DNA of 64,000 bases from Clostridium sp. CAG:354_28_25 (GCA_001915925.1 MNRL01000015.1:62001-126000); one strand, 5' to 3'. Shown: positions 15,119 to 23,887, counted from the stretch's first letter. Program-made: numbers and translations. Notes: generated by a model not told the origin, from the letters alone.

Positions 15119-16468
15119 CTACATTTTAAAATCTTTTAAGTCATTCATATTTAAGTTTTTCATCATGTTCCTCATTCCTTTACCTGACTTAATTTTTTTC
15201 ATCATTTTTTGTGTTGTTTCGAATGAAGTCATGAATCTATTAATTTCTTGTACTGATGTTCCACTACCATTTGCAATTCTTTTTCTTCTACTTGCATTTA
15301 AAAGTTTTGGATTTCTTCTTTCTCCAGTTGTCATTGAACAAATAATAGCTTCTATTTTATCAAATTCTTTATCATCTACTTTAATATTTTTTAGTTGATT
15401 CATTCCCGGAATCATTTTTAATAAAGATGAGAAAGAACCCATTTTCTTTACTTGTCTTAGTTGTGCTAAATAATCATTTAAATCGAAACTTTGCTTTCTT
15501 AATTGTTCTTCCATTTTCTTAGCTTCTTCTTCGCTAAATGATTCTTCAGCTTTTTCTATTATAGAAAGTACATCTCCCATTCCTAAAATTCTTGATGCCA
15601 TTCTGTCTGGATGGAATGGTTCTATGTCACTTAATTTTTCTCCTGTTGCTATATATTTTATTGGTTTGCCTGTTACTTTTTTTACTGATAATGCTGCACC
15701 ACCACGTGTATCACCATCTAACTTAGTTAAGATTATTCCATCTATTCCTACTTTTTCGTTAAATGTTGTTGCCACATTTACAGCATCTTGACCTGTCATA
15801 CTATCTACTACTAATAAGATTTCTTGTGGTCTTACATTTTGTTTTATATTTTGTAATTCTTGCATTAAGTCTTCATCTATTTGAAGTCTACCTGCAGTAT
15901 CTAGTATTATTACATCATTTAGTTTTTTTATTGCTTCGTCTATTGATCTTTTAGCTATATTTACTACATTTTTAGAAGTTTCATCACTAAATACTGGAAT
16001 GTTTAATTGTTTACCAACAACTTGAAGTTGCTTTATAGCTGCTGGCCTATAAACATCACATGCAACTAATAGCGGTTTTTTACCTTGTTTTCTTAATACA
16101 TTTGCAAGCTTACCTGCTGTTGTTGTTTTACCAGAACCTTGCAAACCTATTAACATTATTACTGTTGGAGCATTTGGTAAAAATGTAATTTTACTTTCTG
16201 TTCCTCCTAATAATTCTACTAATTCGTCTTTAACTATTTTTATTACTTGTTGGCCAGGTGTTAAAGATTTTAAAACATCTTGACCTAAAGCTTTTTCTTG
16301 AATTACAGCTATAAATTCTTTTACTATTTTATAGTTAACGTCTGCCTCAAGTAATGCAAGTTTAACTTCTCTTAGCATATCTTTTAAGTCAGCCTCTGTA
16401 ACTCTTACTTTTCCTTTGAATTTATTTGTTATACTTTGTAATTTAGAAGATAATCCTTCGAAAGCCAT
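15119..16468 (-). CDS. ffh: Signal recognition particle protein Ffh (SRP54)
   Basis: The protein is 449 aa. N domain (MAFEGLSSKLQ), G domain with P-loop GLQGSGKTTTAGKLA, DTAGRLQ, TKLDGDTRGGAALS, and a Met-rich M domain (GMNQLKNIK, MTTGERRNPKLLNASRRKRIANGSG, MMKKIKSGKGMRNMMKNLN). Ffh binds signal sequences and the SRP RNA and delivers ribosomes to FtsY at the membrane. It follows ylxM by 15 bp, a conserved arrangement. Confidence 0.97.
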   Translation of the reverse strand: MAFEGLSSKLQSITNKFKGKVRVTEADLKDMLREVKLALLEADVNYKIVKEFIAVIQEKALGQDVLKSLTPGQQVIKIVKDELVELLGGTESKITFLPNAPTVIMLIGLQGSGKTTTAGKLANVLRKQGKKPLLVACDVYRPAAIKQLQVVGKQLNIPVFSDETSKNVVNIAKRSIDEAIKKLNDVIILDTAGRLQIDEDLMQELQNIKQNVRPQEILLVVDSMTGQDAVNVATTFNEKVGIDGIILTKLDGDTRGGAALSVKKVTGKPIKYIATGEKLSDIEPFHPDRMASRILGMGDVLSIIEKAEESFSEEEAKKMEEQLRKQSFDLNDYLAQLRQVKKMGSFSSLLKMIPGMNQLKNIKVDDKEFDKIEAIICSMTTGERRNPKLLNASRRKRIANGSGTSVQEINRFMTSFETTQKMMKKIKSGKGMRNMMKNLNMNDLKDFKM

Positions 16469-16483
16469 TATTTTCTCCTTACT

Positions 16484-16819
16484 TTAAATTAATTTTTTCA
16501 AATCATTTTTTATTGATTCTAAAGTTTTCTTATCTTGTATATTTAAGCTATCTAATTTAGAAATAATACCATTTACTAGTTCTTCTTGTTTTTGCATTTT
16601 CTTCATAAGACCTAATTTATTTTCTAAATCATATAATTTTATTTCTCCACTTTTTATATTATCTCTTACTGCTTGCCTTGTAATATTATAGTTTTCTGCA
16701 ATTTCTGATAAAGAAAAATCATTGTTATAATATTCATCTAATATCTCGAATTGTTTTTCTGTTAAAGTGTTTTTATAAATTTGAGATAATATACTTATTT
16801 CTATATTTTTTTCCATCAT
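16484..16819 (-). CDS. ylxM: YlxM-family helix-turn-helix protein
   Basis: The protein is 111 aa with a sigma-factor-region-4-like helix-turn-helix (LTEKQFEILDEYYNNDFSLSEIAENYNITRQAVRDNIKSGE) and a charged C-terminal helix. YlxM is found upstream of ffh throughout Firmicutes and is proposed to support or regulate the SRP pathway. It is the first gene of the operon. ATG at 16819 follows GAAGGTG; a second ATG is one codon later. Confidence 0.92.
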   Translation of the reverse strand: MMEKNIEISILSQIYKNTLTEKQFEILDEYYNNDFSLSEIAENYNITRQAVRDNIKSGEIKLYDLENKLGLMKKMQKQEELVNGIISKLDSLNIQDKKTLESIKNDLKKLI

Positions 16820-16843
16820 TACACCTTCTCTTTTTGTAATGCT

Positions 16844-16871
16844 ATTATACTTTACACTATTTTAGTGTAAA
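16844..16871 (-). promoter_or_regulatory. Promoter of the ylxM-ffh operon overlapped by a palindrome
   Basis: TATAAT (16849-16844) on the minus strand is preceded, 16 bp upstream, by TTTACA. A perfect inverted repeat, TTTACACTA-3-TAGTGTAAA (16851-16871), covers the -35 and the spacer. Such placement fits a repressor operator, though it may only reflect AT-rich symmetry. Confidence 0.6.
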
Positions 16872-16889
16872 TGTCAAGAGCTTTACAGC

Positions 16890-16960
16890 AAAAAAATCGG
16901 GATTTAAGGAACGTCCCCAAAATCCCGATTTGGAAAAAACGTCCTCAAAACCCCAAAATT
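16890..16960. repeat. GGGGACGTTCC-family repeat, copy 3
   Basis: AAATCGGGATTT (16894-16905) and AAATCCCGATTT (16920-16931) form a 12-bp stem; the loop AAGGAACGTCCCCA contains the complement of the family core. A degenerate second unit follows (AACGTCCTCAAAACCCC). It lies between the DUF4363 stop codon and the ylxM promoter. Confidence 0.85.
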
Positions 16961-16961
16961 T

Positions 16962-17351
16962 CTAAAACAAATTCCTTATTAATAAACTTTCTTTATCTTT
17001 TATATGATTTATCACATACACACAGTCATCAAGTTGTGGTACAGCTTGGTTATATTCTTCTACATCTATATTTCCTTTAATTAATGTTAGTTGTCTTGCT
17101 ACTTTTTCTAATTCGTTATGTTCTATATAACAAGATAACAGGTTTAATTTTGAATTCCATTCTTGTTCTACTTTTGTTATCTCATCATTTATTTTATTTA
17201 CATCTTTATCTTCTTTTAACATTTCATTTCTTAAATTTCCTAAACTGTCATTTATACTAAAAAATACTTTTTTCGTATAATTATTACTTAGTAAATCCAT
17301 ACTAAATATTAAAATAACTACTAAAATGCACACAATAATCTCTTTATACAT
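16962..17351 (-). CDS. DUF4363-family membrane-anchored protein
   Basis: The protein is 129 aa starting at ATG 17351 (site AAAGGAAA), which overlaps the upstream DUF421 gene by 8 bp. A hydrophobic N-terminal segment (IIVCILVVILIFSMDLL, residues 5-21) is a signal anchor, followed by a helical extracytoplasmic domain. DUF4363 proteins regularly accompany DUF421 proteins in Clostridia. Function is unknown; a partner role for the DUF421 membrane protein is inferred from the overlap. Confidence 0.8.
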   Translation of the reverse strand: MYKEIIVCILVVILIFSMDLLSNNYTKKVFFSINDSLGNLRNEMLKEDKDVNKINDEITKVEQEWNSKLNLLSCYIEHNELEKVARQLTLIKGNIDVEEYNQAVPQLDDCVYVINHIKDKESLLIRNLF

Positions 17352-18030
17352 TTTTGTTTTTCCTTTCCTTTGCTTGGCAGAAAAATTGCCCTTCACCATC
17401 TATTGTCACTACTAAAGCATCTTTAGGTTTTATTTTAAATTTAGATATCTGCTTTTCTAACCATTTTTCATCTTTACCTAATTTTCTTAAATTTTCTTTC
17501 ATAATTACCCCATCTATAACTAAATCATATGAAATTCCTTCATATTCAGGTTCTAAATTAAAGTCTTTTACTACCACATTTCGTTTTTCAGGTTTTGGAA
17601 TAACTGTTATTTGACCACTGGTTTCTAATATCGCATATTCTACATCTCCAATATTAAAAATATTATTTGAGCGTAGTCTTTCTTCTAATTCATTTATGGT
17701 AAATCTTTCTCTTTTTAATATTTTTTCGTCAATTCTTCCTCTGTAAATTAAGATAGAAGGTTTGCCACATATTACTTCTCTAAATTTTAAACTTTTCATA
17801 TTAAGAACTGAAATTAGTAAATGCATAACCAGTAAACCTAAAATAGGAATTAATCCATTTAATATAGGTGTTCCAACATCAGACATAGGAATAGAGGCTA
17901 AATCTGCAATCATAATAGAAATAGCAAGCTCAAATGGCTGTAATTGTCCTATTTCACGTTTTCCCATTAACCTCATAACTAATAAAACAAATATGTATAT
18001 AATTATGGCTCTAAAAAAATTTGATAACAT
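17344..18030 (-). CDS. DUF421 (YetF-like) membrane protein
   Basis: The protein is 228 aa with three N-terminal membrane helices (about 5-22, 36-50, 58-80) carrying the family signature RLMGKREIGQLQPFELAISIMIADLASIPM. The cytoplasmic part has the KPSILIYRGRIDEKILKRERFTINELEERLR segment. YetF-type proteins are widespread in spore formers; some are linked to spore or envelope integrity, but the biochemical role is not established. It forms a two-gene operon with the overlapping DUF4363 gene. ATG follows GTAGGTGAT. Confidence 0.88.
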   Translation of the reverse strand: MLSNFFRAIIIYIFVLLVMRLMGKREIGQLQPFELAISIMIADLASIPMSDVGTPILNGLIPILGLLVMHLLISVLNMKSLKFREVICGKPSILIYRGRIDEKILKRERFTINELEERLRSNNIFNIGDVEYAILETSGQITVIPKPEKRNVVVKDFNLEPEYEGISYDLVIDGVIMKENLRKLGKDEKWLEKQISKFKIKPKDALVVTIDGEGQFFCQAKERKNKNV

Positions 18031-18154
18031 AATATCACCTACTTAGATTTTCAATTTTATTATGCCATTTTTTATTTTTTTTATACATTTTGAATAATTA
18101 TTTAACTTGTGTAAATAATACTATTATGAAACCAATTTAAGGAGGTTTTATATT

Positions 18155-18532
18155 ATGGCTGATAGTCAAATGAATGTAAAAGGAAATTCAACAACAAGTA
18201 CCATGGGACAAATACTATGGAGATTAGTAACATCTGCTGTAGTTCTAGCTATAACTGCATTTTTCACTCCTGGTTTCTCTATTAATAATCTTTGGACATT
18301 AGCTATTGCTGCTATAGTTCTTTCTATTATGGACTATGTAATTACTAAATTTACTGGTTTACATGCTAGTAGCTTTGGTAGAGGTATTGTCGGTTTCGCA
18401 CTTGCAGTCGCTACATTATATGCTACACAATTTTTCGTTGCAGGTTATACAATATCTTGGATGGCAGCAATAATTGGTGCTTTAATTTATGGAGTTGTAG
18501 ATTATTTTATTCCAGGTACTCAAAGTGTATAA
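18155..18532 (+). CDS. Phage-holin-superfamily-like four-helix membrane protein
   Basis: The protein is 125 aa with four predicted membrane helices (about 22-41, 47-66, 76-95, 98-118) after a polar N-terminus (MADSQMNVKGNSTTSTMG). The pattern AITAFFTPGFSINNLWTLAIAAIVLSIMDYVI resembles chromosomal 'phage holin family' (DUF2512/holin superfamily IV-like) proteins of Clostridia. No lysin or phage gene is near, so a lytic role is unlikely. AAGGAGG lies ahead of the ATG. It is monocistronic, divergent from the DUF421 gene and followed by a bidirectional terminator. Confidence 0.7.
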   Translation: MADSQMNVKGNSTTSTMGQILWRLVTSAVVLAITAFFTPGFSINNLWTLAIAAIVLSIMDYVITKFTGLHASSFGRGIVGFALAVATLYATQFFVAGYTISWMAAIIGALIYGVVDYFIPGTQSV

Positions 18533-18581
18533 TTCTAGAATAATTTAATTTTGTATATATTCTGGCAATTATATTTATAGC

Positions 18582-18615
18582 AAAAAAGAGCAAGGGATTT
18601 TCCTTGCTCTTTTTT
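18582..18615. terminator. Bidirectional intrinsic terminator
   Basis: AAAAAAGAGCAAGG (18582-18595) and CCTTGCTCTTTTTT (18602-18615) form a 14-bp stem with a 6-nt loop. It separates the convergent holin-like and beta-helix transferase genes and works in both directions. Confidence 0.9.
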
Positions 18616-18619
18616 CATA

Positions 18620-19288
18620 TTAATCTATTTTTTCTACTATCTCTTTTTGGTTTTTGTATATAGAATGTTCTGGAACTACTCCTCTTACTGATGAAAGTGG
18701 ATATATATTAGTATGTTTTCCTATTACAGTTCCAGGATTTAATACAGAACTACATCCAACTTCTACTTCATCACCTAACATTGCACCGAATTTTTTTAAT
18801 CCTGTTTCTATTTGCTCTTTGTCATTTTTTACAATTACTAATTTTTTATCTGATTTAACATTAGAAGTAATTGAACCTGCTCCCATATGTGATTTATATC
18901 CTAATATTGAATCACCTACATAATTATAATGTGGAACTTGTACTTTATTAAACAGTATTACATTTTTTAATTCTGTTGAATTACCAACTACTGCACCTTC
19001 TCCAACAATAGCTTTTCCTCTAATAAATGCACAATGTCTTATTTCTGCATTTTTTCCGATTATCGCTGGGCCTGCTATATAAGCAGTTGGCGCTACTTTA
19101 GCACTTTTAGCAATCCAAATATTTTCTCCTTTTTCTTCATATTCATTTTTATCTAAAGTTTTACCTAAGCTTATAATAAATTCTTCTATTTTTGGTAAAA
19201 CTTCCCATGGATATGTAACTCCCTCAAAAATATCTTTAGCTATAGTTTGCTCTAAATTAAATAAATTTTCTATTCTACATTCTTCCAT
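18620..19288 (-). CDS. Left-handed beta-helix acyltransferase-like protein (GlmU C-terminal type)
   Basis: The protein is 222 aa from ATG at 19288 (GGAGGAAACAAA before it). Hexapeptide repeats fill residues 55-215 (AKVAPTAYIAGPAIIGKNAEIRHCAFIRGKAIVGEGAVVG, GAMLGDEVEVGCSSVLNPGTVIGKHTNIYP). It overlaps the upstream UDP-sugar pyrophosphorylase by 14 bp, and the pair recalls a GlmU split into separate uridylyltransferase and LbH parts. The N-terminal 50 residues resemble the linker of UDP-GlcNAc pyrophosphorylase-associated LbH proteins. The catalytic function (acetyl-CoA:GlcN-1-P) is not proven by sequence. Confidence 0.75.
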   Translation of the reverse strand: MEECRIENLFNLEQTIAKDIFEGVTYPWEVLPKIEEFIISLGKTLDKNEYEEKGENIWIAKSAKVAPTAYIAGPAIIGKNAEIRHCAFIRGKAIVGEGAVVGNSTELKNVILFNKVQVPHYNYVGDSILGYKSHMGAGSITSNVKSDKKLVIVKNDKEQIETGLKKFGAMLGDEVEVGCSSVLNPGTVIGKHTNIYPLSSVRGVVPEHSIYKNQKEIVEKID

Positions 19289-20528
19289 TTTGTTTCCTCC
19301 AATAATCATTATATAACTTACTTGCTGTTGCTGGACTATCTACACCTTCTTTATTTTTTACTGGTGCAAAATCCTCTTCTCTTTTTCCTCTTACAATAGA
19401 AATTTGATTAAAAAATTCAAATGAATCAAATATAAAATATTCAAATTTATAAGCATTTGGTTCTTCGGGTTCTATCATTTTTCCATTTTCATCTATATAG
19501 CTGTATTTTTTATGTGCTTTATGATATTGCAAATTTTGTAAACTTATTTTTTCTAACGCTTTTAAACTAAATAAATTACACATTACATGTGATTCGCCAA
19601 ATAGAATTTCACCGTTTTCATCTTTTGCTTCTATCATATCTTCTGGAAGCTCTGAATATTCAATAACTTTAACTTTTCCGTCTTGAATACATAATGATCC
19701 TATTCTTTCTCTTGGTGTATTTTTAAATATAGATCTTGTTGCAATTTGTGAATCCTCTTTAATAGCTACTCCCATTAATAATGTATCTACCATTTTTAAT
19801 AAAACATTATCTATAGAACCTATGTATACCCATTCTATTCCTTTTTCTTTCATGTCATCTAGTACACCTTTCATATACATAGACTTAAATATACTTCCAT
19901 TACCATCTGACGCTTTCTTTATATTGTAATTTTCATCTAACATTATTTGTCCGTCTTCTGTTATTAATGGCAATTCACCTTGTTCGAAGAAACCTACAAA
20001 ATCTTTATTATATCCAAAATAATTATGTTCTTCCATAAAATTTATTATTTCTTTATTATTCTCATGGCTTGTCATAATATACCATGGAATTATAGTGTCA
20101 TATTTTTTATTTGCTCTTTGTAATGTATCTACTATTATTTCAAATAAATACTTAGGCTCTGGTTCTACATCAATTTTAAAAGTTCCTTTTGCACCTTTAT
20201 ATCCTAATCTAGTTCCTTGACCTCCAGACATTGTTGCTACTGCAAATTTTTTATTTCTTACAATATCTGCTCCAATTTCTTCATAAGTTTCTCTTTCTTC
20301 TTTAGATATTTTATCTGGATTTAATGATTTTATTGGTTTTAGTTCGCCAATATCTACTTCAGCTTCTTCTTTAATATTGTTATACAATTCTTTTAATTGT
20401 GGAAAATTTATATCTTTTAATTGTTCAATTATTTTATTTTTTATTGTTTCATCTACATTTTCTAATATTTTTAAAGTTCTTGTTTGATTATATTTTTTTA
20501 AATTTTCTATTACATTTTCATCTTTCAT
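19275..20528 (-). CDS. UDPGP-family UDP-N-acetylhexosamine / UDP-glucose pyrophosphorylase
   Basis: The protein is 417 aa from ATG at 20528 (GGAGGTTTAGT before it). It carries the nucleotide-binding motif SGGQGTRLGYKGAKGTF near residue 100, a K-G-T-F sugar nucleotide loop, PWYIMTSHEN, and GSIDNVLLKMVDTLLMG with the metal-binding Asp. This is the eukaryote-like UAP1/AGX type, which forms UDP-GlcNAc or UDP-GalNAc (or UDP-Glc) from UTP and sugar-1-phosphate. Substrate is not resolvable by eye. It overlaps the LbH gene, so both likely serve one nucleotide-sugar route. A promoter lies at 20553-20581. Confidence 0.85.
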   Translation of the reverse strand: MKDENVIENLKKYNQTRTLKILENVDETIKNKIIEQLKDINFPQLKELYNNIKEEAEVDIGELKPIKSLNPDKISKEERETYEEIGADIVRNKKFAVATMSGGQGTRLGYKGAKGTFKIDVEPEPKYLFEIIVDTLQRANKKYDTIIPWYIMTSHENNKEIINFMEEHNYFGYNKDFVGFFEQGELPLITEDGQIMLDENYNIKKASDGNGSIFKSMYMKGVLDDMKEKGIEWVYIGSIDNVLLKMVDTLLMGVAIKEDSQIATRSIFKNTPRERIGSLCIQDGKVKVIEYSELPEDMIEAKDENGEILFGESHVMCNLFSLKALEKISLQNLQYHKAHKKYSYIDENGKMIEPEEPNAYKFEYFIFDSFEFFNQISIVRGKREEDFAPVKNKEGVDSPATASKLYNDYWRKQNGRM

Positions 20529-20552
20529 ACTAAACCTCCGATTCACTGCTTT

Positions 20553-20581
20553 ATTTTATCATATGCTTTTTTATTTTGCAA
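20553..20581 (-). promoter_or_regulatory. Sigma-A promoter for the UDPGP/LbH operon
   Basis: TTGCAA (20581-20576), 17-bp spacer, TAAAAT (20558-20553) on the minus strand, about 25 bp before the start codon. Confidence 0.55.
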
Positions 20582-20696
20582 TGTTTATAAATTCACCTTC
20601 ATTTTTTGCAATTTGTGGAATATCTTTGACAAACCTCTAATATATTTAACTAAAGTAACTTAGTACAAACATTTTCTATGAGGAGGTATTTTATAA

Positions 20697-22175
20697 ATGG
20701 AAAATATTAATGTATACGAAGATATTGCAAAACGTACAGATGGTGATATCTATGTTGGTGTTGTTGGACCTGTTAGAACCGGTAAATCTACTTTTATAAA
20801 GAATTTTATGGATTTGTTAGTTATTCCTAATATCGAAAATGAATATAAAAAAGAACGTGCTACAGATGAATTACCACAAAGTGCCTCAGGAAGAACAATT
20901 ATGACAACAGAACCCAAATTTGTTCCCAATGAAGCTGTCGAAATAACTATTGGAGATAATATTAAATTAAGAACTAGGTTGGTAGATTGTGTTGGTTATT
21001 TAGTAAATAATGCAATAGGGTATTTAGAAGATGATATGCCTAGAATGGTAAAAACTCCTTGGTCTGACAAAGAAATGCCTTTTGAGCAAGCTGCAGAAAT
21101 AGGAACCAAAAAAGTAATAGAAGAACATTCTACAATAGGTATTGTAATGACTACAGATGGTAGTTTTACAGATATTCCTAGAGAGGATTATGTTAATGCA
21201 GAAGAACGTGTTGTAAATGAATTAAAATCTTTAAATAAACCCTTTGTCATTGTATTAAACTCTGAAAATCCTAATTCTGAATATACAAAGGAATTAGCCA
21301 GAAATCTAGAGTTAAAATATGAAACAACCGTAATTTGTATTAATTGTTCTGAACTAACTCTTGATGATATAAATAATATATTCTCTAAAGTTTTATATGA
21401 ATTTCCTATTAATCAAATTAATATTAATTTTCCAAAGTGGATAGATATTCTAGATGAAAGCCATCCTTTAAAATGCACATTATTAACTGATTTAAAATCT
21501 GCATTTGAAAAGGTTAAAATTCTAAAACAAATTGACACCTGTATTCAAAACTTATCATCCTCTGAAGTTATACAAAAGGCTTGTGTAGATAAAATTGAAC
21601 TTGGAACTGGAAGTGTCTATATATCCATTGTGCTTAAAGAAACTCTATTCTATAGTGTACTTACAGAAATTTCTGGTGTTTCAATTTCTAATGATGGTGA
21701 TTTGTTTAAAACAATGGCTGAATTTTCGGAAGTAAAGAAAGAATATGATAAAATATCTTTTGCCTTAGAAGAAGTTAAAGCAAAAGGCTATGGAATTGTT
21801 ACACCTTCAATTGATGAATTAATATTAGATGAACCTGAAATGGTCAAACAAGGCTCTAGATTTGGAGTAAAACTTAAAGCAAAAGCTCCTTCTATACATA
21901 TGATAAGGGCTGACATAGAGACTGAGGTATCTCCAATAGTTGGTTCTGAAAAACAATCTGAAGAATTAGTAAATTATTTATTATCTGAATTTGAAAATGA
22001 TCCTAAGAAGATCTGGGAATCTAATATATTTGGCAAGAGTTTACATGAACTTGTTAACGAAGGCTTGCAAAGTAAGTTAGCTCATATGCCAGAAGATGCT
22101 CAAATAAAATTACAAGAAACACTAGAAAGAATTGTAAATGAAGGTAGTGGTGGATTAATTTGTATAATATTATAA
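20697..22175 (+). CDS. spoIVA: Stage IV sporulation protein A, spore-coat morphogenetic ATPase
   Basis: The protein is 492 aa, the normal length. The Walker A motif GPVRTGKS lies at 24-31, followed by switch-like RLVDCVGY and TTDGSFTDIPREDY. The C-terminus GSGGLICIIL matches SpoIVA, whose last residues contact SpoVM. SpoIVA polymerises with ATP on the forespore surface and forms the basement layer of the coat in the mother cell, under sigma-E. I see no clear sigma-E promoter upstream. GAGGAGG precedes the ATG. It shows the organism is an endospore former. Confidence 0.97.
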   Translation: MENINVYEDIAKRTDGDIYVGVVGPVRTGKSTFIKNFMDLLVIPNIENEYKKERATDELPQSASGRTIMTTEPKFVPNEAVEITIGDNIKLRTRLVDCVGYLVNNAIGYLEDDMPRMVKTPWSDKEMPFEQAAEIGTKKVIEEHSTIGIVMTTDGSFTDIPREDYVNAEERVVNELKSLNKPFVIVLNSENPNSEYTKELARNLELKYETTVICINCSELTLDDINNIFSKVLYEFPINQININFPKWIDILDESHPLKCTLLTDLKSAFEKVKILKQIDTCIQNLSSSEVIQKACVDKIELGTGSVYISIVLKETLFYSVLTEISGVSISNDGDLFKTMAEFSEVKKEYDKISFALEEVKAKGYGIVTPSIDELILDEPEMVKQGSRFGVKLKAKAPSIHMIRADIETEVSPIVGSEKQSEELVNYLLSEFENDPKKIWESNIFGKSLHELVNEGLQSKLAHMPEDAQIKLQETLERIVNEGSGGLICIIL

Positions 22176-22200
22176 AAGCAGGCAATAAACCTGCTTTTAT
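22172..22200. terminator. Bidirectional terminator after spoIVA
   Basis: ATAAAAGCAGG (22172-22182) and CCTGCTTTTAT (22190-22200) form an 11-bp stem with T-runs in both directions. It overlaps the stop codons of the two convergent genes. Confidence 0.85.
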
Positions 22201-22724
22201 GCTATTTTTTCTATATCTATTCTCGCCCTTGGATAAGTTATATCCTCAATTGTAACAGCTTGTAGTTTTAACTTATCACTAGCATTTAATTTTAGTATAA
22301 CAGTTCCAGTTAACGTAATTCTGTTTTCTGTATTTTGCCTTAAAATTGGCCCTTCATTAAAAGTGTTCTCTAATGCTGTATTATTTACAAGCAAGACGCA
22401 ATTAAGATTGAATGTTCCTAAGTTTTCCGATGTTCCATATAGCTGATATGATATTTGGTATACTCCACTTTCATTTATATCTATCTCATCACTATCAACT
22501 GTATGTGACAGTGCGTTTCCGAGCACTATATCATTTTGGCTAAATTTTATAGTCGTTGTTCCTACTTCCGGATTATCTCCATTAACTGCTATTGCTGTTA
22601 ATATATTTTTTTGTTCTGGCATCATTGCTAATGGTATAAAGATAATTATAAAAATACATAATATAAATATAGCTAACATACAACCACTTAATATATCTTC
22701 TTTATTTTCTTTGCAACAATACAT
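22197..22724 (-). CDS. Membrane-anchored C1q/TNF-like (BclA C-terminal-type) protein
   Basis: The protein is 175 aa. After MYCCKENKEDILSGC it has a membrane segment at about 16-36 (LAIFILCIFIIIFIPLAM). The rest is a beta-sandwich with ALSHTVDSDEIDINESGVYQISYQLYGTSE and TGTVILKLNASDKLKLQAV, like the trimeric globular domain of the exosporium protein BclA. There is no collagen-like repeat. It is convergent with spoIVA and has a sigma-K-like promoter candidate, so a spore-surface or mother-cell role is plausible but inferred. The ATG follows GGAGG. Confidence 0.65.
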   Translation of the reverse strand: MYCCKENKEDILSGCMLAIFILCIFIIIFIPLAMMPEQKNILTAIAVNGDNPEVGTTTIKFSQNDIVLGNALSHTVDSDEIDINESGVYQISYQLYGTSENLGTFNLNCVLLVNNTALENTFNEGPILRQNTENRITLTGTVILKLNASDKLKLQAVTIEDITYPRARIDIEKIA

Positions 22725-22742
22725 AATAATTCCTCCATAATA

Positions 22743-22769
22743 TATTTTATGAGGAATTTATTTATATGT
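22743..22769 (-). promoter_or_regulatory. Candidate sigma-K promoter for the BclA-like gene
   Basis: AC (22769-22768), 16 bases, CATAAAATA (22751-22743) on the minus strand fits AC-N16/17-CATAnnnTA and lies 19 bp before the start. It sits downstream of the terminator of the preceding gene, as an independent promoter should. The pattern is short, so confidence is limited. Confidence 0.35.
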
Positions 22770-22779
22770 GATTCACATA

Positions 22780-22816
22780 AAATATGGGCAAAAGATGTAA
22801 TCTTTCACCCATATCT
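22780..22816 (-). terminator. Intrinsic terminator of the 22836-23831 gene
   Basis: ATATGGG/CCCATAT (22782-22788 and 22808-22814) encloses AAAGAT-GTA-ATCTTT, giving a long stem, followed on the minus strand by a TTTTAT exit. Confidence 0.75.
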
Positions 22817-22835
22817 TACTTAAGCATGTCACATT

Positions 22836-23831
22836 TTACTCTGTTAAGTTTTTTTCCACTGTAACTTTTAGTGGTATTTTTATAGCACTCTCCCTAAAAT
22901 CAAGGTAAGGCGTACCTATCTTAATTCCGGTTCCGTCAACTGCACCTAATCTTACCAGTTGATCATCTTCAAACTTAACAATAACAACATTGTTACCATT
23001 TTTAAGTACGAAAAAGTTTTCTAATCCAGTAAATTCTTCTGCTAATGGCTTTATATCATCTGCATCTACATTTATCATATTGACATCATCCGAAATCTCA
23101 ACCATATAAAGTTCCTCACCCTTTCTGGCTAAGTATTCATATGGAGCTGGTAACCATCCTTTTTCTTTTATAGAGTCAAATTTATGAAGCACACATGCAT
23201 TTCCTTCAGTAAGTAATATTATAGTATTACCCACTAGCTGTGGATAACACACATCTTCTGGCTCTTTGCTCAGCGAAAAATTCATTTCAGTTAGATGGCA
23301 TTCGCCATTTTCCATTTTTACACCTACTAACCGATATTCTTCTATATTCTTTTCTACAACAAACAACTTAGCTTCTTTTAGCCAAGTTATTGCATGCGGG
23401 TTAGAGAAATCAATCTTAGAATCTGCATAATTATAAACTACATTTCTAAGACAATTATTTTTTAAGGTTAGTATGATATATGGAAGTTTTTCTATCTTAT
23501 ACAAGTTTGCAAAATCTGTGAACACTTCCAATTCTAGGTTTCTTGTCACTTCATACATTTTGTTCGTGCAGTTGTCATCTATTATGAAGATAAAATCTTC
23601 TTTCCAACTATTATACATCACCTCAAACCGAGGTTTATAGCTCTTTAATATGATTTTGTTGTTTCTTACAACGTAAATCATTTTTCTTTTTCTTGGTGAT
23701 GCAAATAGCCGAATATTATACTCTTTTAATTTAGTATAATATTTACTTTGATTTGTTACATCTTTTACCCAGCCAAAGGTCACGCAAAGTAACTTGATTC
23801 TAAGTAACAATGTGGTAAAAAATTCTCTCAT
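22836..23831 (-). CDS. Orphan protein of unknown function, composition unlike neighbours
   Basis: The protein is 331 aa from ATG at 23831 (CAGGAGGAAAAAGC before it). An N-terminal hydrophobic stretch (FFTTLLLRIKLLCVTFGWV) is followed by a beta-rich body with repeated strand pairs (FIFIIDDNCTNKMYEV, YIILTLKNNCL, AKLFVVEKNIEEYRLVGVKM, NTIILLTEGNACVL, FFVLKNGNNVVIVKFEDD) that may form a beta-propeller. I recognise no family. The gene is visibly more GC-rich than its surroundings and uses codons such as CGT, CCG and GCG more often. It has its own consensus promoter and terminator, so it reads as a self-contained cassette, possibly acquired. Confidence 0.7.
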   Translation of the reverse strand: MREFFTTLLLRIKLLCVTFGWVKDVTNQSKYYTKLKEYNIRLFASPRKRKMIYVVRNNKIILKSYKPRFEVMYNSWKEDFIFIIDDNCTNKMYEVTRNLELEVFTDFANLYKIEKLPYIILTLKNNCLRNVVYNYADSKIDFSNPHAITWLKEAKLFVVEKNIEEYRLVGVKMENGECHLTEMNFSLSKEPEDVCYPQLVGNTIILLTEGNACVLHKFDSIKEKGWLPAPYEYLARKGEELYMVEISDDVNMINVDADDIKPLAEEFTGLENFFVLKNGNNVVIVKFEDDQLVRLGAVDGTGIKIGTPYLDFRESAIKIPLKVTVEKNLTE

Positions 23832-23887
23832 GCTTTTTCCTCCTGGCATTACGCCATATTTAGTTTGGTTTACTTGTTATCTTTTTT

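Noticed and set aside
16871..17080. 69-aa reading frame on the plus strand
   Set aside because: It consists of repeat copy 3 and the antisense of the DUF4363 gene.
18155..18532. Prophage holin
   Set aside because: No lysin, tail or integrase genes are nearby; chromosomal holin-like proteins are common.
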